Made by a program: the position numbers and the translations under genes. Shown here piece after piece: positions 34,568 to 44,487 of a DNA stretch of 64,000 nt. Source of the DNA: Lachnoclostridium sp. An169 (GTDB taxonomy: Bacteria; Bacillota; Clostridia; Lachnospirales; Lachnospiraceae); NCBI RefSeq assembly GCF_002160525.1, contig NZ_NFKT01000004.1, positions 62,001 to 126,000 on the forward strand, read 5' to 3'. Each line of letters begins with the position of its first letter. Position 1 is the first letter of the stretch. Under the pieces are notes generated by a model that saw nothing but the letters and a program-made list of their open reading frames with translations, did not search any database and was not told the origin of the DNA.

Positions 34568-35470
34568 ATGAGTGAGATCCACACGATGATATTTGATATG
34601 ATAATGAAAGGGAGAAGCGTATACGATCCGGATAACCGGCCTGATTACACGGCGAGAAGAAAGCAGGAGGAGGAAATGTCCGCCCAAAGCCCTCTTCCGG
34701 AAGGCACAGAATTCAGCGTCGGGGAGCTTGGAAACGTGCCTGTGGAATATATCTCATGCGGCAAAAACCGTACGGACCGGATTGTTTTCTACATTCATGG
34801 CGGCGGATTTGTGAGCGGAAGTTCCAGACAGAGCAGGAACATTACCGGATATGTGGCTGCGGAGCTTGGATTTAACGTAATATCCGCAGACTACCGGCTG
34901 GCGCCCGAACATCCGTTCCCGGCGGGGGCAGAAGACTGTTTTGCCGTCTACCGTGCTCTTCTGGAGGAGTATCCTGCGGAGAAGATAGCTTTTATGGGAG
35001 GAAGCGCCGGGGGAAATCTGGTTCTTTCTGCCGCCCTGATGGCGAAAGACAGGGGGCTTCCCCTTCCGGCGTGTATTGTAACGGCATCCCCTACTCTGCA
35101 GTATACAAAGGACCTTGAAAGTTATAAGAAAAATGCCGGGACAGACTGTATGATTACAAATCTGGCGCAAGAAGTAAAGGCAGAATACTTTCAGAGCAGT
35201 GAGAGCAATGTATTGGAGAATCCCTACGGCGCTCCGCTGTCCGGTGATTTTCACGGATTCCCGCCAGTACTGGTTAATGTTTCCGGGTCTGAGGTGCTGT
35301 ATGACGATGCGGTTCTTCTTGACCGCAGACTTAAGGAACAGGGCGTCAGGACAGTATTTCTTCCCCGCAGCGGCATGATGCACGGATACATCTTCCTTCC
35401 GGTACTGCCGGAAGCGCAGGAAGACCTGAAAGCAGTACAGAGTTTTATCAGTGAGTGTTTTGGAGAATAA
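34568..35470 (+). CDS. alpha/beta-hydrolase, HSL-type esterase
   Basis: 300 residues. The oxyanion-hole motif HGGG is in YIHGGGFVSG (near residue 78), the nucleophile serine in GGSAGGNL, and the likely Asp and His in SEVLYDDA and MMHGYIF. No signal peptide, so it is cytoplasmic. HSL/AraC-island esterases next to glycosidases commonly remove acetyl or other acyl groups from sugars. AAGGAGG precedes the ATG; the rhamnosidase genes follow at 42 bp, indicating an operon. Confidence 0.88.
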   Translation: MSEIHTMIFDMIMKGRSVYDPDNRPDYTARRKQEEEMSAQSPLPEGTEFSVGELGNVPVEYISCGKNRTDRIVFYIHGGGFVSGSSRQSRNITGYVAAELGFNVISADYRLAPEHPFPAGAEDCFAVYRALLEEYPAEKIAFMGGSAGGNLVLSAALMAKDRGLPLPACIVTASPTLQYTKDLESYKKNAGTDCMITNLAQEVKAEYFQSSESNVLENPYGAPLSGDFHGFPPVLVNVSGSEVLYDDAVLLDRRLKEQGVRTVFLPRSGMMHGYIFLPVLPEAQEDLKAVQSFISECFGE

Positions 35471-35512
35471 AAAAACAAAAAACAGTTTGTAAGAAAGGAC
35501 AGGATTGCGAAA

Positions 35513-38266
35513 ATGAAACTTTATGATCTCAGAACAGAATACAGAAAGAATCCTATTGGCCTGGATGTGGCTGTACCGAGATTTTCCTGGAAAATTGAAT
35601 CAGAGGAAAAGAATACCGTTCAGGAGAAATACCGGATTGAGGTGACGGCGGGAGACAAAAAGGTATGGGATACACAGGAAGTAAAGAGCGCGGACTCCGT
35701 GCTGATTCCCTACGGCGGCGAAGCCCTGACGGATGAGACGGATTATCTTGTAAAGGTGAATGTGTGGGATAATCACGGAAAATCGGACTGTGCGGAGATG
35801 TCCTTCGCAACAGGAATCTTTGACCCGGCTTCCTTCCAGGCGCAGATGATCACACATGATTTCCCGGCGGATGAGACGGCATGCCCGGTGTTCGGAAAAG
35901 AATTTTCTGTCAGGAAACCTCTGCAAAAGGCTGTGGTCTATGCCACGGCGCTGGGGGTATATGAGATGACGCTGAACGGGAAACGTGTGGGGGAGGACCA
36001 TATGACGCCGGGGTGGACAAGCTACCATAAACGCCTTTTGTACCAGGTGTACAACATTACAGGGCAGCTGAATTCGGGCAACGGAGAAGAGGGGGATAAC
36101 CGGATTGAGATCACGGTGGGAAACGGATGGTATAAAGGTATGTTCGGTTTCGATCTAAGACCGGACCGCTATGGGGACCGGACCGCTGCGTTCGCCGAGC
36201 TCCATCTCACTTACAAAGACGGAAGCACGGATGTAATTGCCACCGATGACACATGGTATGTGCGCACCGGAGAGATCCGCAGCAGCGAGATCTACATGGG
36301 TGAGACGATCGATACGACATACGTTCCCGGCGAGGCTTCCGGAAAAGTCCGGATCATGGAATTTGACCGCACAATCCTTCACGCGCAGGAAAACGAGCCT
36401 GTGCGGATTACGCAGCGTATCCCTGCCCAGAAGATATTCGTTACCCCGAAGGGAGAGAAAGTGGTGGACTTCGGTCAGAATCTTGCCGGGGCGGCGGAGA
36501 TCCGGATCCATGGGACGAAAGGACAGAAAATAACAGTCCGGCATGCGGAAACCCTGGATAAAGACGGCAATTTCTATACAGAAAACCTGCGTCAGGCGCG
36601 GTCTGAGGATACCTATATCTGCAACGGAGAGGAACAGGTGTTTTTCCCGCATTTTACCTTCCACGGGTTCCGGTATATCTGTGTGGAGGGAATCGAAGAA
36701 AAGCATATGCGTCCGGAGATGTTTACCGCCTGTGTGATGCACTCTGATATGGAGGAAACCGGAAGCTTCCATACCTCGAACCGGAAGATCAACCAGCTGC
36801 AGAGCAATATTTCCTGGGGAATGCGCGGAAATTTCCTCGATATTCCTACCGACTGCCCGCAGCGGGACGAGCGTCTGGGATGGACCGGGGACGCCCAGGT
36901 GTTCTCCTGGACCGCCTCATATCTGCGGAACACGGCGCTGTTTTTCAGCAAATGGATGAGAGATGTATCTGCGGATTCTTCCCTGGAGAAGGGCGTCCCC
37001 CATGTGGTTCCTGATATTCTCGGGCAATACAGTTCTTCGGCGTGGAGCGACGCGGCGGTAATCGTTCCCTGGGTTGTATACCAGACATACGGAGATACAC
37101 GGATTCTGGAAGAAAACTGGAAATGTATGCATGAATGGGTGGATTATATTACAGACCACCGTGAGAGCAACGGACTGTGGATGAGCGGCTTCCAGTACGG
37201 AGACTGGCTAGCGCTCGACAAGGAGGAAAGCGCGGACCGCACCGGGGCGACAGACAAATATCTGATCGCCAATGCTTATTACCTTTACGTGACGGACCTT
37301 GTAAAGCAGACAGCAGAGGTACTGGGAAAGAAAGAGGAAGCTGAGAAATACGGAGAACTCTACGGAAAGACACTGGAAGCATTCCGCAGGGAGTACTATA
37401 CGCCCATGGGCCGGATCGTCAGCGAGACACAGACAGGCTGCGTGCTTTCCCTGTACTTTAACCTGGCGAGGCCGGAGGACCGGGAGCGGATCCTTCAGAC
37501 ACTGGTTGTCAACATTGAAAACCATAAAAACCATCTGGCGACCGGATTTGTCGGTACGCCGTACCTCTGCCATGTTCTCTCGGAAAACGGCGCGCACGGC
37601 ATGGCGTCCACGCTGCTGATGCGTGAGGATTACCCGTCCTGGCTCTATGCAGTGAACATGGGGGCGACCACCATATGGGAACGCTGGAATTCCATCAAAC
37701 CGGACGGAACCTTTGACGAGTCCGGAATGAATTCCCTGAACCATTATTCCTACGGCTCCATCGGGGACTGGATGTACCGGAAGGCGGCAGGAATCAGCCA
37801 GCTGGAGCCCGGATACAAAAAGATACTGATCCGTCCGATGCTCGTGAAAGGTCTGGAGGAAGTCCACGCGAAACTTCAGTGTCCATACGGACAGATCGCA
37901 TCCGGATATGTCTGCCGGGACGGAAAATTGAAAATTCACGCCGAGATTCCGGCGAATACAACGGCGGTGATTGTCCTTCCGGAGAAAGAAGAGCAGATTG
38001 AAGCCGGTTCCGGTGTGTACGAATATGAGTATGACACCGCCACCAGTCTGAAACGGGATCGTTTTACCATGGAGAGCACCTTCGGGGAGATTCTGTCACA
38101 GCCGCTTGCAGTACAGATGTTTGAGCAGATGGTTCCGGGGATGATGGACAATCCCATGATTAAGATGGCCTATGAGATGACCGTATCGGAACTTGCCGGT
38201 ATGGTGCCGGAGGCAAAACCGCTGTATGAAGCTGTGATCCGGGCGCTGAACGAGCAGGAAGGATGA
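35513..38266 (+). CDS. alpha-L-rhamnosidase GH78 (first copy)
   Basis: 917 residues with the usual GH78 order: beta domains (about 1-330), the (alpha/alpha)6 catalytic barrel (about 400-750) and a C-terminal beta domain. The catalytic-acid region TDCPQRDERLGWTGD is at about 444-458, the second acidic region ERWNSIKPDG at about 722, and NHYSYGSIGDW near 743. No signal peptide, so hydrolysis is intracellular. About 70 extra C-terminal residues (GEILSQPLAVQMFEQMVPGM onward) form a small helical appendage seen in some clostridial glycosidases. It releases terminal L-rhamnose from glycosides; the aglycone is not predictable. Confidence 0.93.
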   Translation: MKLYDLRTEYRKNPIGLDVAVPRFSWKIESEEKNTVQEKYRIEVTAGDKKVWDTQEVKSADSVLIPYGGEALTDETDYLVKVNVWDNHGKSDCAEMSFATGIFDPASFQAQMITHDFPADETACPVFGKEFSVRKPLQKAVVYATALGVYEMTLNGKRVGEDHMTPGWTSYHKRLLYQVYNITGQLNSGNGEEGDNRIEITVGNGWYKGMFGFDLRPDRYGDRTAAFAELHLTYKDGSTDVIATDDTWYVRTGEIRSSEIYMGETIDTTYVPGEASGKVRIMEFDRTILHAQENEPVRITQRIPAQKIFVTPKGEKVVDFGQNLAGAAEIRIHGTKGQKITVRHAETLDKDGNFYTENLRQARSEDTYICNGEEQVFFPHFTFHGFRYICVEGIEEKHMRPEMFTACVMHSDMEETGSFHTSNRKINQLQSNISWGMRGNFLDIPTDCPQRDERLGWTGDAQVFSWTASYLRNTALFFSKWMRDVSADSSLEKGVPHVVPDILGQYSSSAWSDAAVIVPWVVYQTYGDTRILEENWKCMHEWVDYITDHRESNGLWMSGFQYGDWLALDKEESADRTGATDKYLIANAYYLYVTDLVKQTAEVLGKKEEAEKYGELYGKTLEAFRREYYTPMGRIVSETQTGCVLSLYFNLARPEDRERILQTLVVNIENHKNHLATGFVGTPYLCHVLSENGAHGMASTLLMREDYPSWLYAVNMGATTIWERWNSIKPDGTFDESGMNSLNHYSYGSIGDWMYRKAAGISQLEPGYKKILIRPMLVKGLEEVHAKLQCPYGQIASGYVCRDGKLKIHAEIPANTTAVIVLPEKEEQIEAGSGVYEYEYDTATSLKRDRFTMESTFGEILSQPLAVQMFEQMVPGMMDNPMIKMAYEMTVSELAGMVPEAKPLYEAVIRALNEQEG

Positions 38267-38299
38267 TGTTCCGGCAGAAAAACCAAGGAGGAAAGCAGT

Positions 38300-41125
38300 A
38301 TGATACATATAACAGATTTAAAATGTGAACATATGGTACATCCGATGGCGGTGGAGACACAGTCTCCGCGCTTTTCCTGGAAACTGGAGAGCGGTGAAAG
38401 GAATGTATACCAGGAGTCGTACCGCATCTGCGTGGAAAAACGGTCCGGCAGGGAGGTCTGGGACAGCGGAAGGGTAAAATCCGCTGCCCAGTCAGAGATC
38501 GAATATGCAGGAGAGGCACTTGAATCCGCCTGCGGCTACCGGTTCCGTGTGACTGTGTGGACAGAATCCGGGATGGAGGCAGAGAGTGCAGACGCAGAGT
38601 TTGAAACCGGATTTTTCCATGCCGCAGACTGGAAGGCGGTCTGGATCGAGCCGGATCCGCTGCCGCAGCTTCCGGTCAATCCGCTGACCGGAGCGCAGAA
38701 GAAGTGGGGGGAGTTTGTACAGGCGATGATGAGAGGAGAGCAGGTGGATATGCTTTCGGATGAGGCAAATCTCCGGTCAAACGGACTGGAACCCTATGAT
38801 CCTCCCGTGCGGATGCGAAGGCTGTTCCCGGTAAAGGACGGTGTGAAACGTGCGCGGCTTTACATTACCGCGCATGGGATCTATGATGTCAGGATTAACG
38901 GGAAGGCAGTGACAGATACACTGCTGAACCCGGGATTTACCACATATGACAAACGAATCCGTTATCAGGCATATCCGGCGGAAACGCTGCTAAAAGAAGG
39001 AGAAAACGCAATCGCCGTCACAGTTGCAGACGGCTGGTACAAGGGAAAGATCGCGCTTGGCAGAGGGTGTGAATACGGAGAGACGCCGGGGCTTCTCGCA
39101 CAGCTCGAAATAGAGTATGCAGACGGGACAGAAGAAACCGTCTGCACCGACGGGGAATGGAAATATTCCTTTGACGGTCCGGTGCGCATGGCAGACCTGT
39201 TTCTCGGAGAGACGGTGGACGCCAGGAGGGATATGCAGGATCCTTCGGACATAGATTATCCTGCCGCGCAGGAAGATGCCGCATTCTGGAAGCCGGTCCG
39301 CACAAAGGGCGGAATCGGAGAAAGGTATGTGAAACAGGGAGAGAAAGATTCTGGCAGCGCACCCTATGCGTTTCCAATTCCGGAGGGACAGAATTTCCCG
39401 CCTGCAAAAGTCCTGGAAGAGTTTCCGGCAAAAAAAGTCTGGACCGCGCCGAACGGTGACATTCTTGCGGACTTCGGACAGAACCTGGCAGGCGTAATCC
39501 GCGCCGTCATCCGTGGAGAAGCAGGGGAAACCGTCACCTTTGAGCATGGAGAAGTCCTGGACCCGGACGGGAACTTTACCTATGCGTTTGAAGGGGATGA
39601 GACACGCGCCCAGAGAGATACCTATATCTGCGCAGGCAGCGGGGAAGAGGTGTTTTCTCCCCGTTTTACTTATCACGGATTCCGCTATGTGCGGATGAAA
39701 GGCGGAAGTGACTGGAAAGCGGAACGCCTTACTGCCCTTGCCATCGGAACCGACAATAAAGTGACCGGCTCCTTCTCATGTTCGGACGGAGAATTAAATC
39801 AGCTGCAGCACAATATTTTCCAGAGCCAGCGTTCCAATAACATTACGATTCCTACAGACTGTCCTACAAGAGAAAAAGCAGGATGGACGGGAGACGTGGT
39901 TGTATATGGAGCCACAGCGATGTATAATCAGGATATGACCGCTTTCTATGAAGACTGGCTTAAGAGTATCCGCGCAGAACAGAACGGGAACGGACATGTG
40001 CTCAATACGGTACCTCTGATTAAAAATTATGTACAGCAGACTGCGGCAGGTTCCCTCGGGTGGGGAGATGTGATCCTGACGCTTCCCATGCAGCTCTATC
40101 GTCTTATGGGGGATAAAAAGGTATTAACAGACAACTATGAAGCGATGGGGAAGTGGATGGATGCGATGCGCCTTGCCGCCGCAGAACTCCCGGTAAATTC
40201 GCCGTTCGGGGGAATGACCCGGGAGGAGTTTGATTCTCTTTCAGAGAGGAGGAAAGAGAACCAGAAGTATGTGATCAATACAGGATTCCATTTCGGCGAC
40301 TGGCTTGTGCCGAGTGTGCGGGATGCGAACGGATTCTCCGATGGCCCGGCGTCCTCATTCCTGACTATGAATTGCGTAGATACGGCACTCCTTGCGGCGG
40401 ATGCAGATATGTACGCGGATGTTTCCGAACTGCTGGGGCATAAGGATACGGCAGAGGAATACCGGACGTATGCGGGCCGTGTAAGACAGGCATTTTACGA
40501 GGAGTTTGTCTGCGAAGGAAAGCTTACGCAGGAGATGCAGGGAAATTATATTCTTGCACTTAAGTACAATATGATTCCGGAGGAGGAGCGCCCGGCGTTT
40601 GCAGCAAGGCTGGACCAGATGATCCATGAGAACAATGACCGCCTGGACACAGGGTTTATGTCGGTGGCGCATATTCTGGATGTACTCTGTGACAGCGGAT
40701 GCCGGGACACTGCCTGGAAGGTCCTCTGGCAGAAGCGCTGCCCGTCCTGGCTCTATGAGGTGGAGCACGGCGCCACTACCATGTGGGAGAACTGGGACGC
40801 CATCCGGGAGGACGGCGCTGTGTGCGGATGCTCCTTCAACCACTATGCTTTCGGCTGTGTGGGTGATTTTCTGTACCGGAGAATACTCGGTATTCAGAAT
40901 GAAGGAACCGGCTATGACAGAATCCGCATTGCCCCGCTTTATGACTGTGGTCTGAAATTTGCAGAAGGGAGCCTGGATACGCCCTGCGGCATAGTCCATG
41001 TCCGCTGGGAGAAATGCGGGGAAAAGGTATCCTTACAGGGCGAAATCCCCGCAAACGCCGATGCGGTGGTTGTTCTGCCGGACGGAAACGAAAGAAGAGC
41101 CGGGAACGGAAGATTCGCGTTCTGA
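38300..41125 (+). CDS. alpha-L-rhamnosidase GH78 (second copy)
   Basis: 941 residues, same family but clearly diverged from the first copy. The catalytic region is TDCPTREKAGWTGD (about 517-530), the later acidic site WENWDAIREDG (about 830), with NHYAFGCVGDF following. An insertion of roughly 45 residues (NPLTGAQKKWGEF ... MLSDEANLRSNG) lies in the N-terminal beta region. No signal peptide. It starts 33 bp after the first rhamnosidase with its own GGAGG site, so two isoenzymes are made together, probably for different linkages or aglycones. Confidence 0.93.
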   Translation: MIHITDLKCEHMVHPMAVETQSPRFSWKLESGERNVYQESYRICVEKRSGREVWDSGRVKSAAQSEIEYAGEALESACGYRFRVTVWTESGMEAESADAEFETGFFHAADWKAVWIEPDPLPQLPVNPLTGAQKKWGEFVQAMMRGEQVDMLSDEANLRSNGLEPYDPPVRMRRLFPVKDGVKRARLYITAHGIYDVRINGKAVTDTLLNPGFTTYDKRIRYQAYPAETLLKEGENAIAVTVADGWYKGKIALGRGCEYGETPGLLAQLEIEYADGTEETVCTDGEWKYSFDGPVRMADLFLGETVDARRDMQDPSDIDYPAAQEDAAFWKPVRTKGGIGERYVKQGEKDSGSAPYAFPIPEGQNFPPAKVLEEFPAKKVWTAPNGDILADFGQNLAGVIRAVIRGEAGETVTFEHGEVLDPDGNFTYAFEGDETRAQRDTYICAGSGEEVFSPRFTYHGFRYVRMKGGSDWKAERLTALAIGTDNKVTGSFSCSDGELNQLQHNIFQSQRSNNITIPTDCPTREKAGWTGDVVVYGATAMYNQDMTAFYEDWLKSIRAEQNGNGHVLNTVPLIKNYVQQTAAGSLGWGDVILTLPMQLYRLMGDKKVLTDNYEAMGKWMDAMRLAAAELPVNSPFGGMTREEFDSLSERRKENQKYVINTGFHFGDWLVPSVRDANGFSDGPASSFLTMNCVDTALLAADADMYADVSELLGHKDTAEEYRTYAGRVRQAFYEEFVCEGKLTQEMQGNYILALKYNMIPEEERPAFAARLDQMIHENNDRLDTGFMSVAHILDVLCDSGCRDTAWKVLWQKRCPSWLYEVEHGATTMWENWDAIREDGAVCGCSFNHYAFGCVGDFLYRRILGIQNEGTGYDRIRIAPLYDCGLKFAEGSLDTPCGIVHVRWEKCGEKVSLQGEIPANADAVVVLPDGNERRAGNGRFAF

Positions 41126-41208
41126 TCAGAAAAACCCGGTCCGTTTTGCAGCGGTATCCGGGTCTGCGCCGGGATGCCCTGAAAAGCAGGAAGAACAGGA
41201 GGATAACT

Positions 41209-42078
41209 ATGTCATTACAATCCGTATTATTTCGAACAATTTGTACATTTGCTGATGCGGCAAGAGATAAAGGATTAAGAACTCCGCCGGATATTCGGCG
41301 CATTGACAATATTCCCTATGGTCCGGAAGGAGCGTGGAATACACTTGATATATACAGACCAAAGTCCGTGCCGGGAAAACTGCCGGTTCTTGTCAGCGTA
41401 CACGGCGGCGGATATGTTTATGGGAGCACAAAGCAGTATCAGTTTTACTGCATGAACCTGGCGCAGAAGGGATTTGCGGTGGTAAGCTTCAATTACCGTC
41501 TTGCTCCGGAGTATAAATTTCCCGCGCCGCTGGAGGATCTGAATCAGGTGATGTGGTGGATTGCGGATAAGGCAGGAATCTATGGGCTTGATACGGAGAG
41601 AGCCGCTCTGGTGGGAGATTCTGCCGGCGCCCAGATCGCAAGCCAGTATGCGGCCGTTTGCACGAATCCCGAGTATGCTGAGGTGATGGGAATTTTCCCG
41701 CCGTCTGTCAAAATCTGCGCGCTTGGACTCAACTGCGGAATGTACGATCTGAAGGCGCAGGCGCTGCACGAAGAAATGAACGGTCTGAAGAAGTCAGATT
41801 ATTTCGGTACAGATCCGCAGCAGTTCGGGGAAAAACTGAATGTGCTGGATGCTGTTACGCCGGTTTATCCGCCGGCATACCTTCTGAGTTCGGGCGGTGA
41901 TTTCCTGAGGGATAAGTGTGAGCCTATGGCTGAGTTTCTGAGGAAGAAAGGGATTCCCTGTGAGTATAAGATCTACGGGGATGAAAACACAGGACATGTA
42001 TTCCATCTGAATATTCGGTCGGAACTGGCTGAAAGGGCAAATGATGATGAGATCAGATTTATAAAAAAATATCTGTAA
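41209..42078 (+). CDS. alpha/beta-hydrolase, second HSL-type esterase
   Basis: 289 residues. HGGG is in VHGGGYVYGS, the nucleophile in GDSAGAQIAS, the aspartate region in DFLRDKCEPM, and the histidine in NTGHVFHL. It resembles the esterase at 34568 in family but not closely in sequence. The frame extends back to 41014 inside the rhamnosidase gene; the ATG at 41209, after AGGAGG, was chosen. Cytoplasmic. Likely deacylates the same class of acylated glycosides. Confidence 0.88.
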   Translation: MSLQSVLFRTICTFADAARDKGLRTPPDIRRIDNIPYGPEGAWNTLDIYRPKSVPGKLPVLVSVHGGGYVYGSTKQYQFYCMNLAQKGFAVVSFNYRLAPEYKFPAPLEDLNQVMWWIADKAGIYGLDTERAALVGDSAGAQIASQYAAVCTNPEYAEVMGIFPPSVKICALGLNCGMYDLKAQALHEEMNGLKKSDYFGTDPQQFGEKLNVLDAVTPVYPPAYLLSSGGDFLRDKCEPMAEFLRKKGIPCEYKIYGDENTGHVFHLNIRSELAERANDDEIRFIKKYL

Positions 42079-42617
42079 TTTTTCTGCAAAAAGAAGGGGA
42101 TATACGGGCATTTTCCGGAGACAGATACACCGGGAAAGCCTGTATATCCCAAACGCTGCGGATTCGGCGCCGAGCGGTTATGCGCTGCTGAATGTCTGCT
42201 GCGATTTTCAATAGAAGCGTTCGTTGTATTCTCTTTTTCCGTTTTACGGCACGTATAACACGCTGCCGTCCCCTTCCCATACTATAATATACTCTTGAAA
42301 ATCGGCATAGATACGATTTAGACAGAATAAAGAAGATCAGAAAAAATATGACAGGAATGTATGGACAAAAAGTGCTTCAAACCTTAAAATGTCTCTTGTA
42401 CATAAAATTCAGTCCCCAGAAAAGCCCGCAAGTAAAAAGTCAGGCCGGATTTTAAAGAACTTTGAAATTATTACCTGACATGCTGAAGGTGTATTTCTTG
42501 CGGGTGCACCGCTTCTGACAGTGGTCTGTAAAAGCGCTCAGAGACATCCTGCGGACACAATCTGGATGCCGGTAAGCGCCAATGAAATATATTGTAGCAG
42601 GAGGAAAGATATTAAAC
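42079..42617. other. 539-bp gap with a long hairpin
   Basis: The left part contains an extended hairpin (42097-42150): GGGATATACGGGC and TTTTCCGG pair with CCGGGAAA and GCCTGTATATCCC around an 11-base loop. On the minus strand it is followed by a T-rich tract (CTTCTTTTTG), so it could end a minus-strand transcript as well as the esterase operon. A TATAAT-like box faces both ways near 42285. The part 42300-42580 shows nothing I can identify. Confidence 0.5.
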
Positions 42618-43784
42618 ATGGTTCATTTATTGTTAACGATTATCTATGTCGCATTTATCAGCCTCGGGCTGCCGGATGCCATGCTCGGGTCAGCCTGGCC
42701 GACGATGTACGGGGAGTTCGGCGTGCCGGTATCTTTTGCCGGAATTATCTCCATGATTATTTCCATGGGAACGGTCGTATCCAGCCTGCAGAGCGACCGC
42801 CTGACAAAGAAACTGGGAGCAGGCATGGTTACTGCCATCAGTGTTGCGATGACTGCGGCTGCCCTGTTCGGGTTTTCGGTCAGCGGCTCTTTCGGTGCCC
42901 TGTGCCTGTGGGCGGTTCCGTACGGCCTTGGAGCGGGAAGCGTGGATGCTGCGCTGAATAACTACGTGGCGCTTCATTATTCCAGCCGGGATATGAGCTG
43001 GCTTCACTGCATGTGGGGCGTGGGGACGATCGTGGGGCCTAATGTCATGGGCTATGCGCTGACCAACGGGATGACATGGAACCGGGGGTATTTTATTATT
43101 TCTGTAATTCAGATTGTTTTAAGCGCGGGACTCTTTTTAAGCCTTCCGGTCTGGAGAAAGCAGGAAGCGGCGAAAGAAGCGGAAACAGGTGTGCCGAAAG
43201 AGAGAAGAGCACTTTCTCTGAGAGAAATTTTTGCGATTCCCGGAGCGAAGGCAACCATGACCGCCTTTTTCTGTTATACAACGGTAGAACAGACGTCCAT
43301 GCTCTGGGGGAGCAGTTATATGGTGCTGCATAATGGCATTACAGCGCAGGAGGCGGCAGCCTATGCCAGCCTTTTCTGCATCGGCATCACCGGAGGAAGG
43401 TTTGTCAGCGGTTTTCTCACCATGCGTTTCAATGACAAACAGATGATACGGGGAGGACAGGCTCTGATTACTCTGGGAATCCTGCTTCTCGTTCTGCCTT
43501 TCGGCAATATTGCCGCAGTCGCCGGACTGGTGATCATCGGCTGCGGGTGCGCCCCGGTTTATCCCTGCATCATCCATTCGACACCGGCTATTTTCGGGGC
43601 GGATAAGTCCCAGGCGGTAATCGGGGTACAGATGGCAAGCGCCTATGTGGGCTCCTGTTTTATGCCGCCCCTGTTCGGGCTGATTGCCAATCATATCTCG
43701 GTATCTCTGTTTCCGGTATACCTGATTATTTTTAACATCCTGATGATCGCGATGTATGCAAAAGTGGCGGGGAAAATACGTTGA
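42618..43784 (+). CDS. MFS transporter
   Basis: 388 residues with 11-12 predicted membrane helices. The first half contains GSAWPTMYGEFGVP and WLHCMWGVGTIVGP, similar to the MFS groups that include FucP-like sugar permeases. The frame starts at 42582, but GGAGG lies between that ATG and the one at 42618, which was chosen. It closes the glycoside block and is separated from it by 539 bp. It could export the aglycone or import a sugar; the substrate is unknown. Confidence 0.82.
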   Translation: MVHLLLTIIYVAFISLGLPDAMLGSAWPTMYGEFGVPVSFAGIISMIISMGTVVSSLQSDRLTKKLGAGMVTAISVAMTAAALFGFSVSGSFGALCLWAVPYGLGAGSVDAALNNYVALHYSSRDMSWLHCMWGVGTIVGPNVMGYALTNGMTWNRGYFIISVIQIVLSAGLFLSLPVWRKQEAAKEAETGVPKERRALSLREIFAIPGAKATMTAFFCYTTVEQTSMLWGSSYMVLHNGITAQEAAAYASLFCIGITGGRFVSGFLTMRFNDKQMIRGGQALITLGILLLVLPFGNIAAVAGLVIIGCGCAPVYPCIIHSTPAIFGADKSQAVIGVQMASAYVGSCFMPPLFGLIANHISVSLFPVYLIIFNILMIAMYAKVAGKIR

Positions 43785-43883
43785 AATCCCTGACAGCTTT
43801 GCTGACGGGAGCTTTTTTGCGGTGGAACTGCCGCGGATTCTATGTTAAAATGGGGGACAGAGAAGGTTACGGAGGATAAAAGC

Positions 43884-44429
43884 ATGAACAGTAAATACGC
43901 ATACATTTTCCGGATTGTACTGGCCGCATATCTGGCTTTTCTCGGCGGCAGGCTCCTGTATGTGATGATAGAGCAGAGACCGGCCAACATGGGGGCAATG
44001 TCTTTTATTGCCGTGGTCTATATGATCCTTGGCGTGGCTTATGCCATCTATTCCGGCAGAAAGCTGTGGAAGATTCTGAAGAATGAAAAAGCCGTACGGG
44101 ATCTGGACAAGACACAGGAACTGCCTGTAATCGATGACATGGCTGTACATGCCGCATCGCAGGCGCAGAACACGGCAGCACAGCAGCCGGCAGCGCCGGA
44201 ACGCGGTGTGGCGCCTGCCGCGGTGACAGATCTGGGGGCAGATACGCCGGATACCGGGGAACAGACCGGGACTTCCGGCGCACGGGAGAATGCGGAACAG
44301 ACCGGGACTTCCGGCACACGGGAGAATGCGGAAGAGACCGGGGCTTCCGGTGCGCGGGATAATAAAGAGCAGTCAGGGCAAACCGCACAGGCGGAATCCA
44401 CGGATGAAAAATCCGCAGAGGATAATTAG
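43884..44429 (+). CDS. membrane protein with a repetitive C-terminal tail
   Basis: 181 residues. Two membrane helices (about 7-27 and 37-57) are followed by a basic stretch and a low-complexity acidic tail. The tail holds three 12-residue repeats of the type EQTGTSGARENA encoded by 36-bp DNA repeats. No domain recognised. GGAGG precedes the chosen ATG; the frame starts 42 bp earlier without a ribosome site. It lies just upstream of ispF. Confidence 0.7.
   Translation: MNSKYAYIFRIVLAAYLAFLGGRLLYVMIEQRPANMGAMSFIAVVYMILGVAYAIYSGRKLWKILKNEKAVRDLDKTQELPVIDDMAVHAASQAQNTAAQQPAAPERGVAPAAVTDLGADTPDTGEQTGTSGARENAEQTGTSGTRENAEETGASGARDNKEQSGQTAQAESTDEKSAEDN
44259..44366. repeat. 36-bp in-frame tandem repeat, three copies
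   Basis: Units start at 44259, 44295 and 44331. Copies 1 and 2 are nearly identical; copy 3 is more diverged. Unit length is a multiple of 3, so copy-number change would lengthen or shorten the protein tail without a frameshift. Confidence 0.9.
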
Positions 44430-44487
44430 TCCGTCCGCGTTTTATATTTATTCTGCGGTTTAGAAGAAAAAGAGAGGAGAGATGCAA

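Noticed and set aside
42059-42280. Minus-strand 73-residue basic frame
   Set aside because: Arg-rich composition with no family signature; the hairpin inside it is better explained as RNA structure or terminator.
44259-44366. 36-bp repeats as a CRISPR array
   Set aside because: The units are contiguous, in frame, and encode a protein tail.
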